A stretch of 10,383 nucleotides of DNA, from contig SCUC01000331.1 of NCBI GenBank assembly GCA_004322375.1, forward strand, positions 1 through 10,383. The letters run 5' to 3'. Shown here in pieces: positions 1-6,001 of the stretch. The position numbers and the translations under genes are program-made. This DNA comes from Bacteroidota bacterium. GTDB lineage: Bacteria; Bacteroidota; Ignavibacteria; UBA10030; SZUA-254. The stretch's first letter is position 1. Every line of letters starts with the position of its first letter. A model generated the notes under the pieces. The model searched no databases. It worked only from the letters and a program-made list of their open reading frames with translations, and was not told the origin of the DNA.

Positions 1-217
1 CTGCAATTGTTCTCAGGTTCGGCATGGGCGCTTGCTGCATGGTTTCGATGACGATACCGGGCAGAGTCCGCCTGCCGAACGGAACGGTTACCCGCATCCC
101 TTTCTGGATAAACGGCTGAAACTCCGGCGGCACGTAATACGAAAAGAGCTTATCCACCGCCACCGGAACCGCTACGCTTATATATGCGGGAAGCGTCCCC
201 GCTATTTCAATTGGCAC
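1..217 (-). CDS. priA: Primosomal protein N' (PriA helicase), N-terminal fragment
   Basis: PriA is the replication-restart helicase that recognises stalled forks and loads the primosome. Only the first 72 codons are in the window; the rest lies beyond base 1. The translated piece carries the start of the PriA 3'-DNA-binding domain: residues 15-30 read VAVPVAVDKLFSYYVP and residues 39-56 read KGMRVTVPFGRRTLPGIV, matching the family pattern of a short beta strand, D-x-x-F-x-Y and V-x-V-P-F-G-R-R. I chose a GTG start at 215-217, because an in-frame TGA lies 24-26 bases upstream of it and no ATG is available; a TTG six codons upstream is the alternative. No clear Shine-Dalgarno precedes either. 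The helicase and zinc-binding parts are not visible, so the identification rests on this domain alone, but the match is distinctive. Confidence 0.85.
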   Translation of the reverse strand, partial: MPIEIAGTLPAYISVAVPVAVDKLFSYYVPPEFQPFIQKGMRVTVPFGRRTLPGIVIETMQQAPMPNLRTIA

Positions 218-257
218 GCGTAAACAATGCAAAATTCAAAAGGAAAAATTAAAAAAT

Positions 258-272
258 GGTAATTGGATTACC
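258..272. repeat. Short palindrome upstream of priA
   Basis: GGTAAT and ATTACC flank a 3-base centre (TGG), a perfect 6-bp inverted repeat about 40 bases upstream of the chosen priA start. It could be an operator-like site or a relic of the 7-bp repeat family found nearby. The sequence alone does not decide. Confidence 0.35.
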
Positions 273-330
273 TGGACTATATATACAGTAAGGTCGGAAA
301 AAAAGGGAGGAGAAGCAAAAGAGACGATTC

Positions 331-365
331 AGGATGTAAGATGTAGGATGCAGGAGACAAGATGG
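331..365. repeat. Degenerate 7-bp tandem repeat, AGGATGT type
   Basis: Five consecutive heptamers read AGGATGT, AAGATGT, AGGATGC, AGGAGAC and AAGATGG, with no bases between them. The register is strict although individual bases vary. It is intergenic and resembles the short tandemly repeated repetitive sequences known from cyanobacteria and other bacteria. Confidence 0.7.
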
Positions 366-567
366 AGATATTTACAATAATACCAATAATCCCAAATGAA
401 TATCCTTCACATTACGTTTAGCATCCTTCTGTTTTCCTCCGTATCTGCATAGATGCGCCACTCATCTACTTTTCTTCTCTCCCACTCTCCTCATCGTAAT
501 AGATGACTCACTTTCGGTCATGGCTTACAGCTTGTAGAGAATGTTCAAGTTCCCCCCAAAAAAAATA

Positions 568-602
568 CCTATAACCTATCACCTACCACCTGTTACCTGA
601 CT
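568..602. repeat. Degenerate 7-bp tandem repeat, CCTATAA type
   Basis: Five consecutive heptamers read CCTATAA, CCTATCA, CCTACCA, CCTGTTA and CCTGACT, in strict 7-bp register. The tract ends one base before the stop codon of the TPR gene (604-606). On the minus strand it reads as N4-AGG units immediately downstream of that gene. Confidence 0.75.
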
Positions 603-603
603 C

Positions 604-2901
604 TCACCACTCCTCCCCGTTCCTCTTCAGCCATTCTTGAGATTCAATATGCCCCAGGCGGGCGGCTTTTTTGTAGCACTCGATTTGCATATCACGTTTG
701 CCAAGCTTCCCGTAGATCCCGCCGAACTTGTAATAGAACGCATTGAAATCTGTAAAATCCGGGACGATTTGCTCTATCTTTTCATACACTTCGATCGCGC
801 GGGTATAGCTGCCCGCGCTATCGTACGCATCGGCAAGATTGAAAAGTGCCGATACATTGGTGGAATCTGATTCTAATGCTTTCATGAACCATGTAATCGC
901 GTCATTATAGCTCTTGTTTCCGGCGTAGGCTAAGCCAAGCTCGATAAAATACTCATCGGGAAAATCGGGTTTGAGCGCAAGCGCGTTTTGTAATGTATCA
1001 ATAGCTTCGTCATAATTTCCATTCAGGCGCAGGGCATTGCCAAGCTCATAATATGTCCGAATTTCAGGTGTTAATTGAAGCGCGTTTTTGTAAGAAGCAA
1101 CCGATTCGGAATAACGATGAAGTATTGAATACACCGTACCGAGCATAAAATGTGAGGCTTCCATCCCCGGCTGCAATTCTACCGCTTTCTTAAATGCTTT
1201 CTCCGCTTCGGCATAGTCGCTGTGAAAATAATAAGCGAGCCCCAGATAATGGTATGTTGTTTCAGCATCAGGATAAAACTCGATTGATTTTGTGTAATAT
1301 TCTATCGCCTGCCTGTAATTGCGCGCATTATCATACGAAAGACCGAGAGCGAAATATACGGGAGAATACTCTGGAGCCATTTCGATAACTTTCTTGAACG
1401 CTTCTATTGCTGCGGTATCGTTCTTTGCTTCGCCGTATATTTTCCCGAGACGGTAATATACTTGCCAATCGGGATATACCTCAACAGATTTTTTATATGC
1501 GTTAATCGCTTCATCTAAGTTTCGGAGGTTGTACTGTGCGTTACCGAGAGCAGAGAAAAAACCTGCGTATCCTATCTGCATCATTGTATCGTTTTTGTAG
1601 CCATCGAAATCCTTTTCATATACTCGTACTGCTTTTGTCAATGCCTCAACGACGGCAGGGTAATTTTGCTTATCTTCATAGAGCCTGCTGAGAGAAGAAA
1701 TAATAAATGCGTTGCTTGAATCTAATTCAATAGATTTAGTATATGCCTCTATTGCCTCGTCATATCTTCCGACAGATTCATACGCAGAAGCAAGAGATTG
1801 AAACGCCCCGCCATCAGTCGGAACAACCCCGGTGAGCTTTTTGTAGAGTTCCACAATTTCATCCGGCTTTTCCTTGATAGAATAAATCACCGCAAGACTG
1901 TAATAAGGCAGAGTGTATGCAGGCTGGATTTCAATCGCTTTCTTAAAATATTCTTTTGCCTTTGCGTAGTTTTTCTCTTCATAATAGCTATCGCCTATTT
2001 CATAATACCCTTCCGCATAGCCGGGCAGCGCTTTAATCGCTTGCATGTAATACTCGCGCTCTTTACGGTAGTTTTTCTCCTGACGGTACATGCTGCCAAG
2101 CCGACGGTATGCTTCTACGTAATCCGGCTCTGCCTTGATTGCTTTCAAGTAGTATTCCCGCGCTTTGGCTTTTTGTTCTTTTCCTGAATACGCAACGCCA
2201 AGGTTATAGAACGCGCTGGCATCATTCTTCTGCAACGGTATCAGCTTATTGAACCATGGTATCGCATCATCATAATTTCCCCTGGTATTGTAAGCAAGCC
2301 CAACAGAATACATCGAAGCGGTGTCCGAAGGATTGAGCGCAAACGCTTTTTTGTATGTGGATTTTGCGTCTTCGAGCTTGCCCTGATAGTAATAAGCCAT
2401 CCCCAGGTCGTAGAGCAGTTTTACATTATTTGATGTTAGCTCGATAGCTCTCGTATAGGAAGCAACTGCTTGTTCGTATTTTCCTTTATTGTAATAAGCA
2501 TGCGCAACGTTAATCCATGCGCTGCTATCGTTCGGCTCTAACGCCAGCGATTTGTTGAACGATGTTATTGCATCATCGTATCTTTTTTTCTTGAAATAGG
2601 TAAGACCCAGATTATACAACGCGTTGGGATGATTTGGTTTCAGCTCGATTGCCTTTTCAAATGCCGTCATTGCCTCGTCATACGCGCTGTCGCTATAATA
2701 ACAAAGTCCAAGATTATAATAGATGTTGGGCTCATTCGGTCTCAACTGTAACGCTTTGTTGTATGCTTCGATGGCGGCGGGGTAATTCTTTTGTCCGTAC
2801 AACACCCTGCCTAAATCAAACAATTGTTGAACGCCCTCCTGGCTCCTTGCAGGAGAGAAACAAAAAGCAACAATGAAAAGAATAAGGAACAGCTTGTGCA
2901 T
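604..2901 (-). CDS. Exported protein of about 21 tandem TPR repeats
   Basis: This 765-residue protein has a signal peptide (residues 1-20: K3, a hydrophobic stretch LFLILFIVAFCF, then a likely cut after ARS). From about residue 24 to 750 it is almost entirely 34-residue TPR units with the usual pattern Y-x-L-G-x-x-Y ... Y-D-x-A-I-x-x-Y-x-K-A-I-E-L-x-P. I count about 21 units by eye. Unit 12 is irregular, followed by an insertion of roughly 14 residues (DFDGYKNDTMMQIGY region) before the ladder resumes. The tail, AARLGHIESQEWLKRNG, is like the capping ends of other TPR proteins. There is no enzymatic domain, no lipobox cysteine and no C-terminal membrane anchor, so a periplasmic scaffold or adaptor is the natural inference; the partner is unknown. 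The ATG start fits the signal peptide. No Shine-Dalgarno is visible. It is transcribed alone, with 386 bp to priA downstream. Confidence 0.9.
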   Translation of the reverse strand: MHKLFLILFIVAFCFSPARSQEGVQQLFDLGRVLYGQKNYPAAIEAYNKALQLRPNEPNIYYNLGLCYYSDSAYDEAMTAFEKAIELKPNHPNALYNLGLTYFKKKRYDDAITSFNKSLALEPNDSSAWINVAHAYYNKGKYEQAVASYTRAIELTSNNVKLLYDLGMAYYYQGKLEDAKSTYKKAFALNPSDTASMYSVGLAYNTRGNYDDAIPWFNKLIPLQKNDASAFYNLGVAYSGKEQKAKAREYYLKAIKAEPDYVEAYRRLGSMYRQEKNYRKEREYYMQAIKALPGYAEGYYEIGDSYYEEKNYAKAKEYFKKAIEIQPAYTLPYYSLAVIYSIKEKPDEIVELYKKLTGVVPTDGGAFQSLASAYESVGRYDEAIEAYTKSIELDSSNAFIISSLSRLYEDKQNYPAVVEALTKAVRVYEKDFDGYKNDTMMQIGYAGFFSALGNAQYNLRNLDEAINAYKKSVEVYPDWQVYYRLGKIYGEAKNDTAAIEAFKKVIEMAPEYSPVYFALGLSYDNARNYRQAIEYYTKSIEFYPDAETTYHYLGLAYYFHSDYAEAEKAFKKAVELQPGMEASHFMLGTVYSILHRYSESVASYKNALQLTPEIRTYYELGNALRLNGNYDEAIDTLQNALALKPDFPDEYFIELGLAYAGNKSYNDAITWFMKALESDSTNVSALFNLADAYDSAGSYTRAIEVYEKIEQIVPDFTDFNAFYYKFGGIYGKLGKRDMQIECYKKAARLGHIESQEWLKRNGEEW

Positions 2902-2927
2902 GATAGAGATAATGGTTGATTAAGCTA

Positions 2928-2956
2928 ATGATAACAACTCGCTTCAATTTAAGCAA
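2928..2956 (-). promoter_or_regulatory. Candidate promoter of the TPR gene
   Basis: On the minus strand TTGCTT (2951-2956) is followed after 17 bases by TATCAT (2928-2933), a 3/6 and 5/6 match to the sigma-70 boxes, which would give a leader of about 20 bases. FCB bacteria often use other promoter boxes, so this is weak. Confidence 0.25.
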
Positions 2957-3310
2957 GCTACAATGGGAATAAAATAGAGAGTACGATTTGAGCCGTAGGC
3001 AATCAATTATCGAAATTGCAACTTGCTGGATAACGTTCTTTGCTTTTCTACTAAGAATTTCCCACATTACCCGTCAGTATATCATGCAAATATTGTTCAT
3101 TGATAATTTATTGGGCAATGCGTGATGTGCCATTACCCGATATCGAGACAAGAATGTTTCGATGAATCGGCGTTTACTTTTCTGAGAAACTCTATTGTCT
3201 CGCGTGTGCAGGATAATTGAGTTTTTTCTTTTTATGCAGAATCACCCTGCGCCTGAGAAACGACTCGTATTATCCGTCATTAAATAATCTATTCAAGTTG
3301 ACTTATTCAA

Positions 3311-3330
3311 GAAGTCGTAAAAACGACTTC
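3311..3330. repeat. Hairpin GAAGTCGT / ACGACTTC
   Basis: A perfect 8-bp inverted repeat with an AAAA loop. Its arms contain the words AAGTCGT and ACGACTT, the same words that form the centre of the palindrome at 5978-6001 but in the opposite order. This suggests the elements are related. Confidence 0.6.
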
Positions 3331-3346
3331 AATAATTAGCATTAGC

Positions 3347-3370
3347 AGCCCACGACTTAAATCGTGGGCT
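3347..3370. repeat. Palindromic repeat, first copy (AGCCCACGA ... TCGTGGGCT)
   Basis: A perfect 9-bp inverted repeat, AGCCCACGA and TCGTGGGCT, around the 6-base centre CTTAAA. A close relative lies at 5978-6001, where it overlaps the end of murQ. Two copies in 10 kb suggest a dispersed repeat rather than a gene-specific terminator, and no T-run follows on either strand. Confidence 0.75.
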
Positions 3371-3462
3371 AAACGAAAATCACCAAATGAAATCGGTCCA
3401 TCGGTTTTAAATGTGTAATTCATTAAAAACGTCATCTTGAGTTATTTACAATATTTTTTTAC

Positions 3463-3466
3463 GGAG
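3463..3466 (+). promoter_or_regulatory. Ribosome binding site that decides the hydrolase start
   Basis: GGAG lies six bases before the ATG at 3473-3475. It favours this ATG over a TTG 36 bases upstream at 3437 that keeps the same frame open. Confidence 0.7.
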
Positions 3467-3472
3467 ATAATT

Positions 3473-4288
3473 ATGTTAACACAACGAGAATACAACGGGT
3501 GGCTGCTTGTAGAAAATAAACCCAACCAACCTAACTATAAAATATTATTATTACCCGGCTTGCAAGGCTCTGACCTCGTATTTCAAAAGCTATTGGAATC
3601 AGACATTCTAGCGAGCAACGGAATACACGTCATTGCGGGAAATCCACCAGGCTTCAAAGGACTTCCCGTTCCGGCCGACTTTAATTTTTCAATTGAAAGC
3701 TTCGCCGCTCAGTTTGAAAAAATTGCCGCTGAAGAAAAGGTGGATTTAATTCTGGGCCACAGCTTTGCCGCGAATGTTCTTATCGAAGTTGCAGCCCGTA
3801 AAACATATAAAGGAATGCTGTTCCTCATCTCTCCCTCCCTCACAAGAGATTCTGAGACAAAAGAGTTGTTGATGTTGGATTCATTCAGCAGAAAGCCGTT
3901 GCTGAGCGGAATTATGTGGTGGGTAACGTACATGATGATGGACTCCATCTTCAAGCCATACTTCGATGATACAACCTCTCTCGCATCCGTTGTCCGGGAT
4001 GGTAAAAAAATTCCCCGCGACGTTGGAAGAAAAACCCTGCTCGGATATTTTGATAATATTGACATGCACAAGAACCTGGCAAAACGTTTGGTAGAAACTG
4101 AAACTCAGGTACATTACGTTCGCGGTAGCAAAGACGATATTAAATTTTCAGTTGAAAATAAAAATTTCCTGCAAAGCTCTCCGAAAATCCGTGTCCATGA
4201 AATCGAAGGCGCGCGTCATTTCGCCATGCTCGATAAGCCGGATGAAGTAGCAACATTGATTGTGAACGCGCTGGGAGTTGGCTCATAG
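3473..4288 (+). CDS. Alpha/beta hydrolase, substrate unknown
   Basis: A 271-residue cytoplasmic protein with the alpha/beta hydrolase layout. Strand LLLPGLQGSD (25-34) supplies the usual oxyanion-hole loop. The nucleophile elbow is LILGHSFAAN (92-101) with Ser97. A strand followed by YVRGSKDD (215-222) offers the acid, Asp221 or Asp222. EGARHFAMLDKPDEV (245-259) carries His249. The order and spacing of Ser, Asp and His fit the fold, and the G-x-S-x-A elbow is an acceptable variant of G-x-S-x-G. Residues 140-195, rich in Trp, Met and Tyr (IMWWVTYMMMDSIF), look like a lid that would set substrate choice. I cannot name the substrate. The ATG at 3473 is chosen because of its GGAG; an upstream TTG would add 12 residues. 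It is the only plus-strand gene and stands alone, convergent with the DUF454 gene. Confidence 0.85.
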   Translation: MLTQREYNGWLLVENKPNQPNYKILLLPGLQGSDLVFQKLLESDILASNGIHVIAGNPPGFKGLPVPADFNFSIESFAAQFEKIAAEEKVDLILGHSFAANVLIEVAARKTYKGMLFLISPSLTRDSETKELLMLDSFSRKPLLSGIMWWVTYMMMDSIFKPYFDDTTSLASVVRDGKKIPRDVGRKTLLGYFDNIDMHKNLAKRLVETETQVHYVRGSKDDIKFSVENKNFLQSSPKIRVHEIEGARHFAMLDKPDEVATLIVNALGVGS

Positions 4289-4342
4289 AAATAAATTGTT
4301 CTACAAAACGTTGCTTTAATGATATTGAGAACGAACTCTATC

Positions 4343-4358
4343 ACCCCTTCGGGGTTTT
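4343..4358 (+). terminator. Terminator-like hairpin after the hydrolase gene
   Basis: ACCCC and GGGGT pair around a TTC loop and run into TTTT, 54 bases after the hydrolase stop codon. The stem is only 5 bp and the T-run is short. A near-twin hairpin at 4393-4405 lacks a T-run, so both may simply be copies of a repeat. Confidence 0.35.
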
Positions 4359-4392
4359 CCCTATGGCTTTTACCCAGAGCTATATTACTACC

Positions 4393-4405
4393 ACCCCGAT
4401 GGGGT
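4393..4405. repeat. Second ACCCC/GGGGT hairpin
   Basis: A 5-bp stem, ACCCC and GGGGT, around GAT. It repeats the structure at 4343-4355 fifty bases downstream with a different loop, as expected of a structure-conserving repeat. Confidence 0.45.
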
Positions 4406-4615
4406 TATTAATCAGTCAATCCCCCAAGGGACGGTACTATTGTAGTAGTATCGTTCGGAAAAAATTACTATGAAACCCTGAATGGGCGACATAATTCTAA
4501 TACACTCCCTCTCTTCCTCATCTAAACCACTCTACAACCGGCATAGAGAGAAACTTCTCAATCGGTATTTCATCGCCGCCGACAAGGAGCATTGCATCGG
4601 GATGATATTAAAAAA

Positions 4616-4657
4616 TTACTCAATACACTGAGATAAATTACTCAGCATATTGAGTAA
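4616..4657. repeat. 42-bp imperfect palindrome between convergent genes
   Basis: The outer arms TTACTCAATA (4616-4625) and TATTGAGTAA (4648-4657) are perfect complements. After a 2-base mismatch the stem continues with CTGAG and CTCAG. The sequence also contains AAATTACTCA twice (4613-4622 and 4635-4644). It lies 31 bases downstream of the DUF454 stop codon on the minus strand and could act as a bidirectional terminator or be a dispersed repeat. No long T-run follows. Confidence 0.6.
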
Positions 4658-4688
4658 ATTCGGGTTTCCAGACAGCCGACAACCTGCT

Positions 4689-5060
4689 CTATTTCCCCTT
4701 CATCATCATCAAATGCACGGTTACGCCAATTGCTACCGCGAGCATGATGAGCTTGATAATCATGCTTTCAACAAGAAAAAGAATAGATATACCGATGGTT
4801 GCCCATAAAAATAGCGCTGAATAGACTCTCACATTCAAGGGAAGTCCCTTGCCCTCGTTGTAGTTTGTGAGAATTGCTCCGAACCAGGGGTGGTGCATCA
4901 GCCAGTGGTGGTAGCGCTCCGAGCTTTTAGCATAGAGATAGGCGGCAAGCAGCAAAAAGGGAACCGTAGGCAGCAACGGCACAACAATACCAATAAGCCC
5001 CAACATGACCGAGAGTGTGCCTGCAGTAAAGAAAACGATTTTCTTAATATTATTTCTCAC
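4689..5060 (-). CDS. DUF454 (YbaN-like) inner membrane protein
   Basis: A 123-residue membrane protein matching DUF454, the family of E. coli YbaN, whose function is not established. The family signature is clear: LGLIGIVVPLLPTVPFLLLA (residues 20-39) is the conserved G-x-x-x-P-L-L-P-T-x-P-F-L-L-L-A segment, followed by YAKSSERYHHWLMHHPWFG (43-61), where the H-x-W-L-x-x-H-P-x-F-G pattern is typical. Hydrophobic spans lie at about 7-40 (probably two helices) and 80-118 (two helices), with a basic end, MMMKGK. The start is GTG at 5058-5060; an in-frame stop lies two codons upstream and the next Met is residue 19, inside the first helix. No good Shine-Dalgarno is visible. It is last in the minus-strand run, 173 bp after the DUF2461 gene with two palindromic repeats in the gap, so co-transcription is uncertain. 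Confidence 0.85.
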   Translation of the reverse strand: MRNNIKKIVFFTAGTLSVMLGLIGIVVPLLPTVPFLLLAAYLYAKSSERYHHWLMHHPWFGAILTNYNEGKGLPLNVRVYSALFLWATIGISILFLVESMIIKLIMLAVAIGVTVHLMMMKGK

Positions 5061-5105
5061 GCTCTACGAGTTGTAAACAAGACGCAATGACTGTAACCTT
5101 GCGCC

Positions 5106-5120
5106 TGCCTGCCGCAGGCA
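5106..5120. repeat. Palindrome TGCCTGC-C-GCAGGCA
   Basis: Perfect 7-bp arms around a single C, in the 173-bp gap between the DUF454 and DUF2461 genes. GC-rich palindromes of this CCTGCC/GGCAGG type are common dispersed repeats in bacterial genomes; no second copy is in this window. Confidence 0.55.
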
Positions 5121-5183
5121 TGGAAGGTTTTACTCATCGTAACAAGTATATTTGTAATGTAATCGTCATTTTGTATTTACTTG

Positions 5184-5224
5184 ATAACCTTCGTGCCGAA
5201 GGCATCCCGTTGGGACAAGGTTAT
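5184..5224. repeat. Cloverleaf-like repeat: outer stem enclosing two hairpins
   Basis: The outer arms ATAACCTT (5184-5191) and AAGGTTAT (5217-5224) are perfect complements. Between them lie two back-to-back hairpins, TGCC-GAA-GGCA (5194-5204) and TCCC-GTT-GGGA (5205-5215). Only three bases inside the outer stem are left outside the hairpins. The order fits a three-way junction in RNA or single-stranded DNA. It ends 9 bases downstream of the DUF2461 stop codon on the minus strand. Confidence 0.65.
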
Positions 5225-5233
5225 TCGAGCCAA

Positions 5234-5947
5234 TTATATCTTCTCAACCGCTTCATTCAAAAAGCGGATAAAGGGATACAGCTCCTTGTACACCTTCGCT
5301 ATCTCGCCGACAAATTTCTTTGAGTAACACTTTTCCTCTCTCCATTCAACTCCCGTGTAAAATTGCTTATGCTTCAGAAACTCGACCATCGGGTGTTCGG
5401 GCGCGTAGCCGAGCGGAGCGCGCTGCAGCTTTTCGCCCTCTATTTTTCCAAACAATTTTTTAAACGACTTGCTTTCAATAACGGCAAGAAAATCCTTAGA
5501 ACGATTGGCAATTGCAGAGCGAATATTTTTCAACTGTTCTGCATCGGGCATGTAAATTCCCCCGCCAAGGTAAATGCCGCCCGGTTCAACGTGGACATAA
5601 TATCCCGCGCTCGTTTCCCAATGTCCTTTCAGGTGAAGCACCGCGGCAACGTGAGTTTTGTACGGCTCCTTGTTCTTGCTGAACCGTATGTCGCGGTAAA
5701 TACGGAAGATGCTCTTCTTGGGATTAGCGTCAATTTCCGGAGCGAATTTCTCAATTGGCTCTTTCAGGGAGGCAATCAGGCATTGCATCGGGAATTTCAC
5801 ATTATCCTCATACTCTTGCTTGTGCTCGGCAAACCACTCGCGGTTGTTGTTCTTCTTCAATTGCTTGAGGAAGGTTAATCCTTCTTTTGGGAAACCATTG
5901 AAGGGAGGAAAAATTTCAGAGTCTAATGATATGGAGTTCTGTTTCAT
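5234..5947 (-). CDS. DUF2461 family protein (TIGR02453 type), function unknown
   Basis: A 237-residue soluble protein of the DUF2461 family, widespread in bacteria and of unproven function. Recognisable blocks are FLKQLKKNNNREWFAEHK (26-43), with the conserved N-N-R-E-W-F core; FRIYRDIRFSKNKEPYKTH (81-99), with R-x-x-R-D-x-R-F-S-x-x-K-x-P-Y-K; GYYVHVEPGGIYLGGGIYMP (115-134); and LQRAPLGYAPEHPMVEFLKH (174-193), with R-x-P-x-G-Y near the usual place. The length is normal for the family. The ATG at 5945-5947 is the only start before the conserved part; its upstream region has only a weak purine stretch. The gene follows murQ by 40 bp, a gap that contains half of a palindromic repeat. No partner or signal peptide suggests a more exact role. 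Confidence 0.88.
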   Translation of the reverse strand: MKQNSISLDSEIFPPFNGFPKEGLTFLKQLKKNNNREWFAEHKQEYEDNVKFPMQCLIASLKEPIEKFAPEIDANPKKSIFRIYRDIRFSKNKEPYKTHVAAVLHLKGHWETSAGYYVHVEPGGIYLGGGIYMPDAEQLKNIRSAIANRSKDFLAVIESKSFKKLFGKIEGEKLQRAPLGYAPEHPMVEFLKHKQFYTGVEWREEKCYSKKFVGEIAKVYKELYPFIRFLNEAVEKI

Positions 5948-5977
5948 AAAGTTTTCTTACTTAATACATAACCTTAC

Positions 5978-6001
5978 AGCTCACGACTTAAGTCGTGGGC
6001 T
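5978..6001. repeat. Palindromic repeat, second copy, overlapping the 3' end of murQ
   Basis: A 24-bp palindrome with arms AGCTCACGACTT and AAGTCGTGGGCT, which match at 11 of 12 positions with one T/G pair and no loop. It shares its core with the copy at 3347-3370. On the minus strand the element encodes the last residues of MurQ (the Gln-Pro-Thr-Thr end) and the TAA stop codon at 5988-5990. Confidence 0.75.

Larger units (their letters stand above)
218..603. other. Gene-free stretch between priA and the TPR gene
   Basis: I see no supportable gene here. It should hold the priA promoter (transcribed leftwards), but no convincing promoter boxes stand out. It contains a 15-bp palindrome at 258-272, a 7-bp tandem tract at 331-365 and a second one at 568-602, each listed separately. 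The part from about 450 to 515 is pyrimidine-rich. A run of eight A residues at 558-565 reads as a T-run on the minus strand downstream of the TPR gene, but no stem precedes it, so I do not call a terminator. Confidence 0.6.
2902..3472. other. Gene-free stretch between the TPR gene and the hydrolase gene
   Basis: The two flanking genes diverge, so this region should hold both promoters. I see a weak promoter candidate for the TPR gene (2928-2956), two hairpins at 3311-3330 and 3347-3370, and a 9-bp direct repeat CTGAGAAAC at 3182-3190 and 3253-3261. Frames open across 2816-3067 on the minus strand have no recognisable protein and no ribosome binding site. Nothing else is supportable. Confidence 0.55.
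4289..4688. other. Gene-free stretch between convergent genes, repeat-rich
   Basis: The region lies between the 3' ends of the hydrolase and DUF454 genes. From 4340 to about 4500 it holds repeat-like material: two similar 5-bp hairpins of the ACCCC ... GGGGT type (4343-4355 and 4393-4405), a TACTA/TAGTA inverted repeat (4435-4447) and a segment around 4470-4500 reading AAACCCTGAATGGGCGAC. These resemble intergenic repeats I associate with Bacteroidota-like genomes (recollection, not a search). From 4518 to 4604 a short open minus-strand frame may be a gene relic, and 4616-4657 is an imperfect palindrome. Confidence 0.55.

Noticed and set aside
553..569. Rho-independent terminator of the TPR gene at the A/T run
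   Set aside because: On the minus strand there is a T-run but no stable stem before it; the upstream heptamers do not pair with each other.
1798..2187. Plus-strand open frame of 129 residues opposite the TPR gene
   Set aside because: Its hydrophobic, Phe-rich sequence is the antisense reading of repeated Tyr/Lys/Glu-rich TPR codons.
2816..3067. Minus-strand open frame of 83 residues across the start of the TPR gene
   Set aside because: It overlaps the signal-peptide coding region of the TPR gene in another frame, has no ribosome binding site and no recognisable protein pattern.
3113..3138. Inverted repeat GGGCAATG / CATTACCC
   Set aside because: The 8-bp arms have a mismatch in the middle and there is no second copy or T-run, so it is compatible with chance.
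3298..3304. TTGACTT as a -35 box for the hydrolase gene
   Set aside because: No -10-like box lies at 16-18 bases; a hairpin occupies that position instead.
4343..4405. CRISPR-like array of the two ACCCC/GGGGT hairpins
   Set aside because: There are only two short copies with no conserved repeat of adequate length, no spacers and no cas genes.
5363..5878. Long plus-strand open frame opposite the DUF2461 gene
   Set aside because: It is fully antisense to a gene with clear family motifs; its translation shows no known domain.
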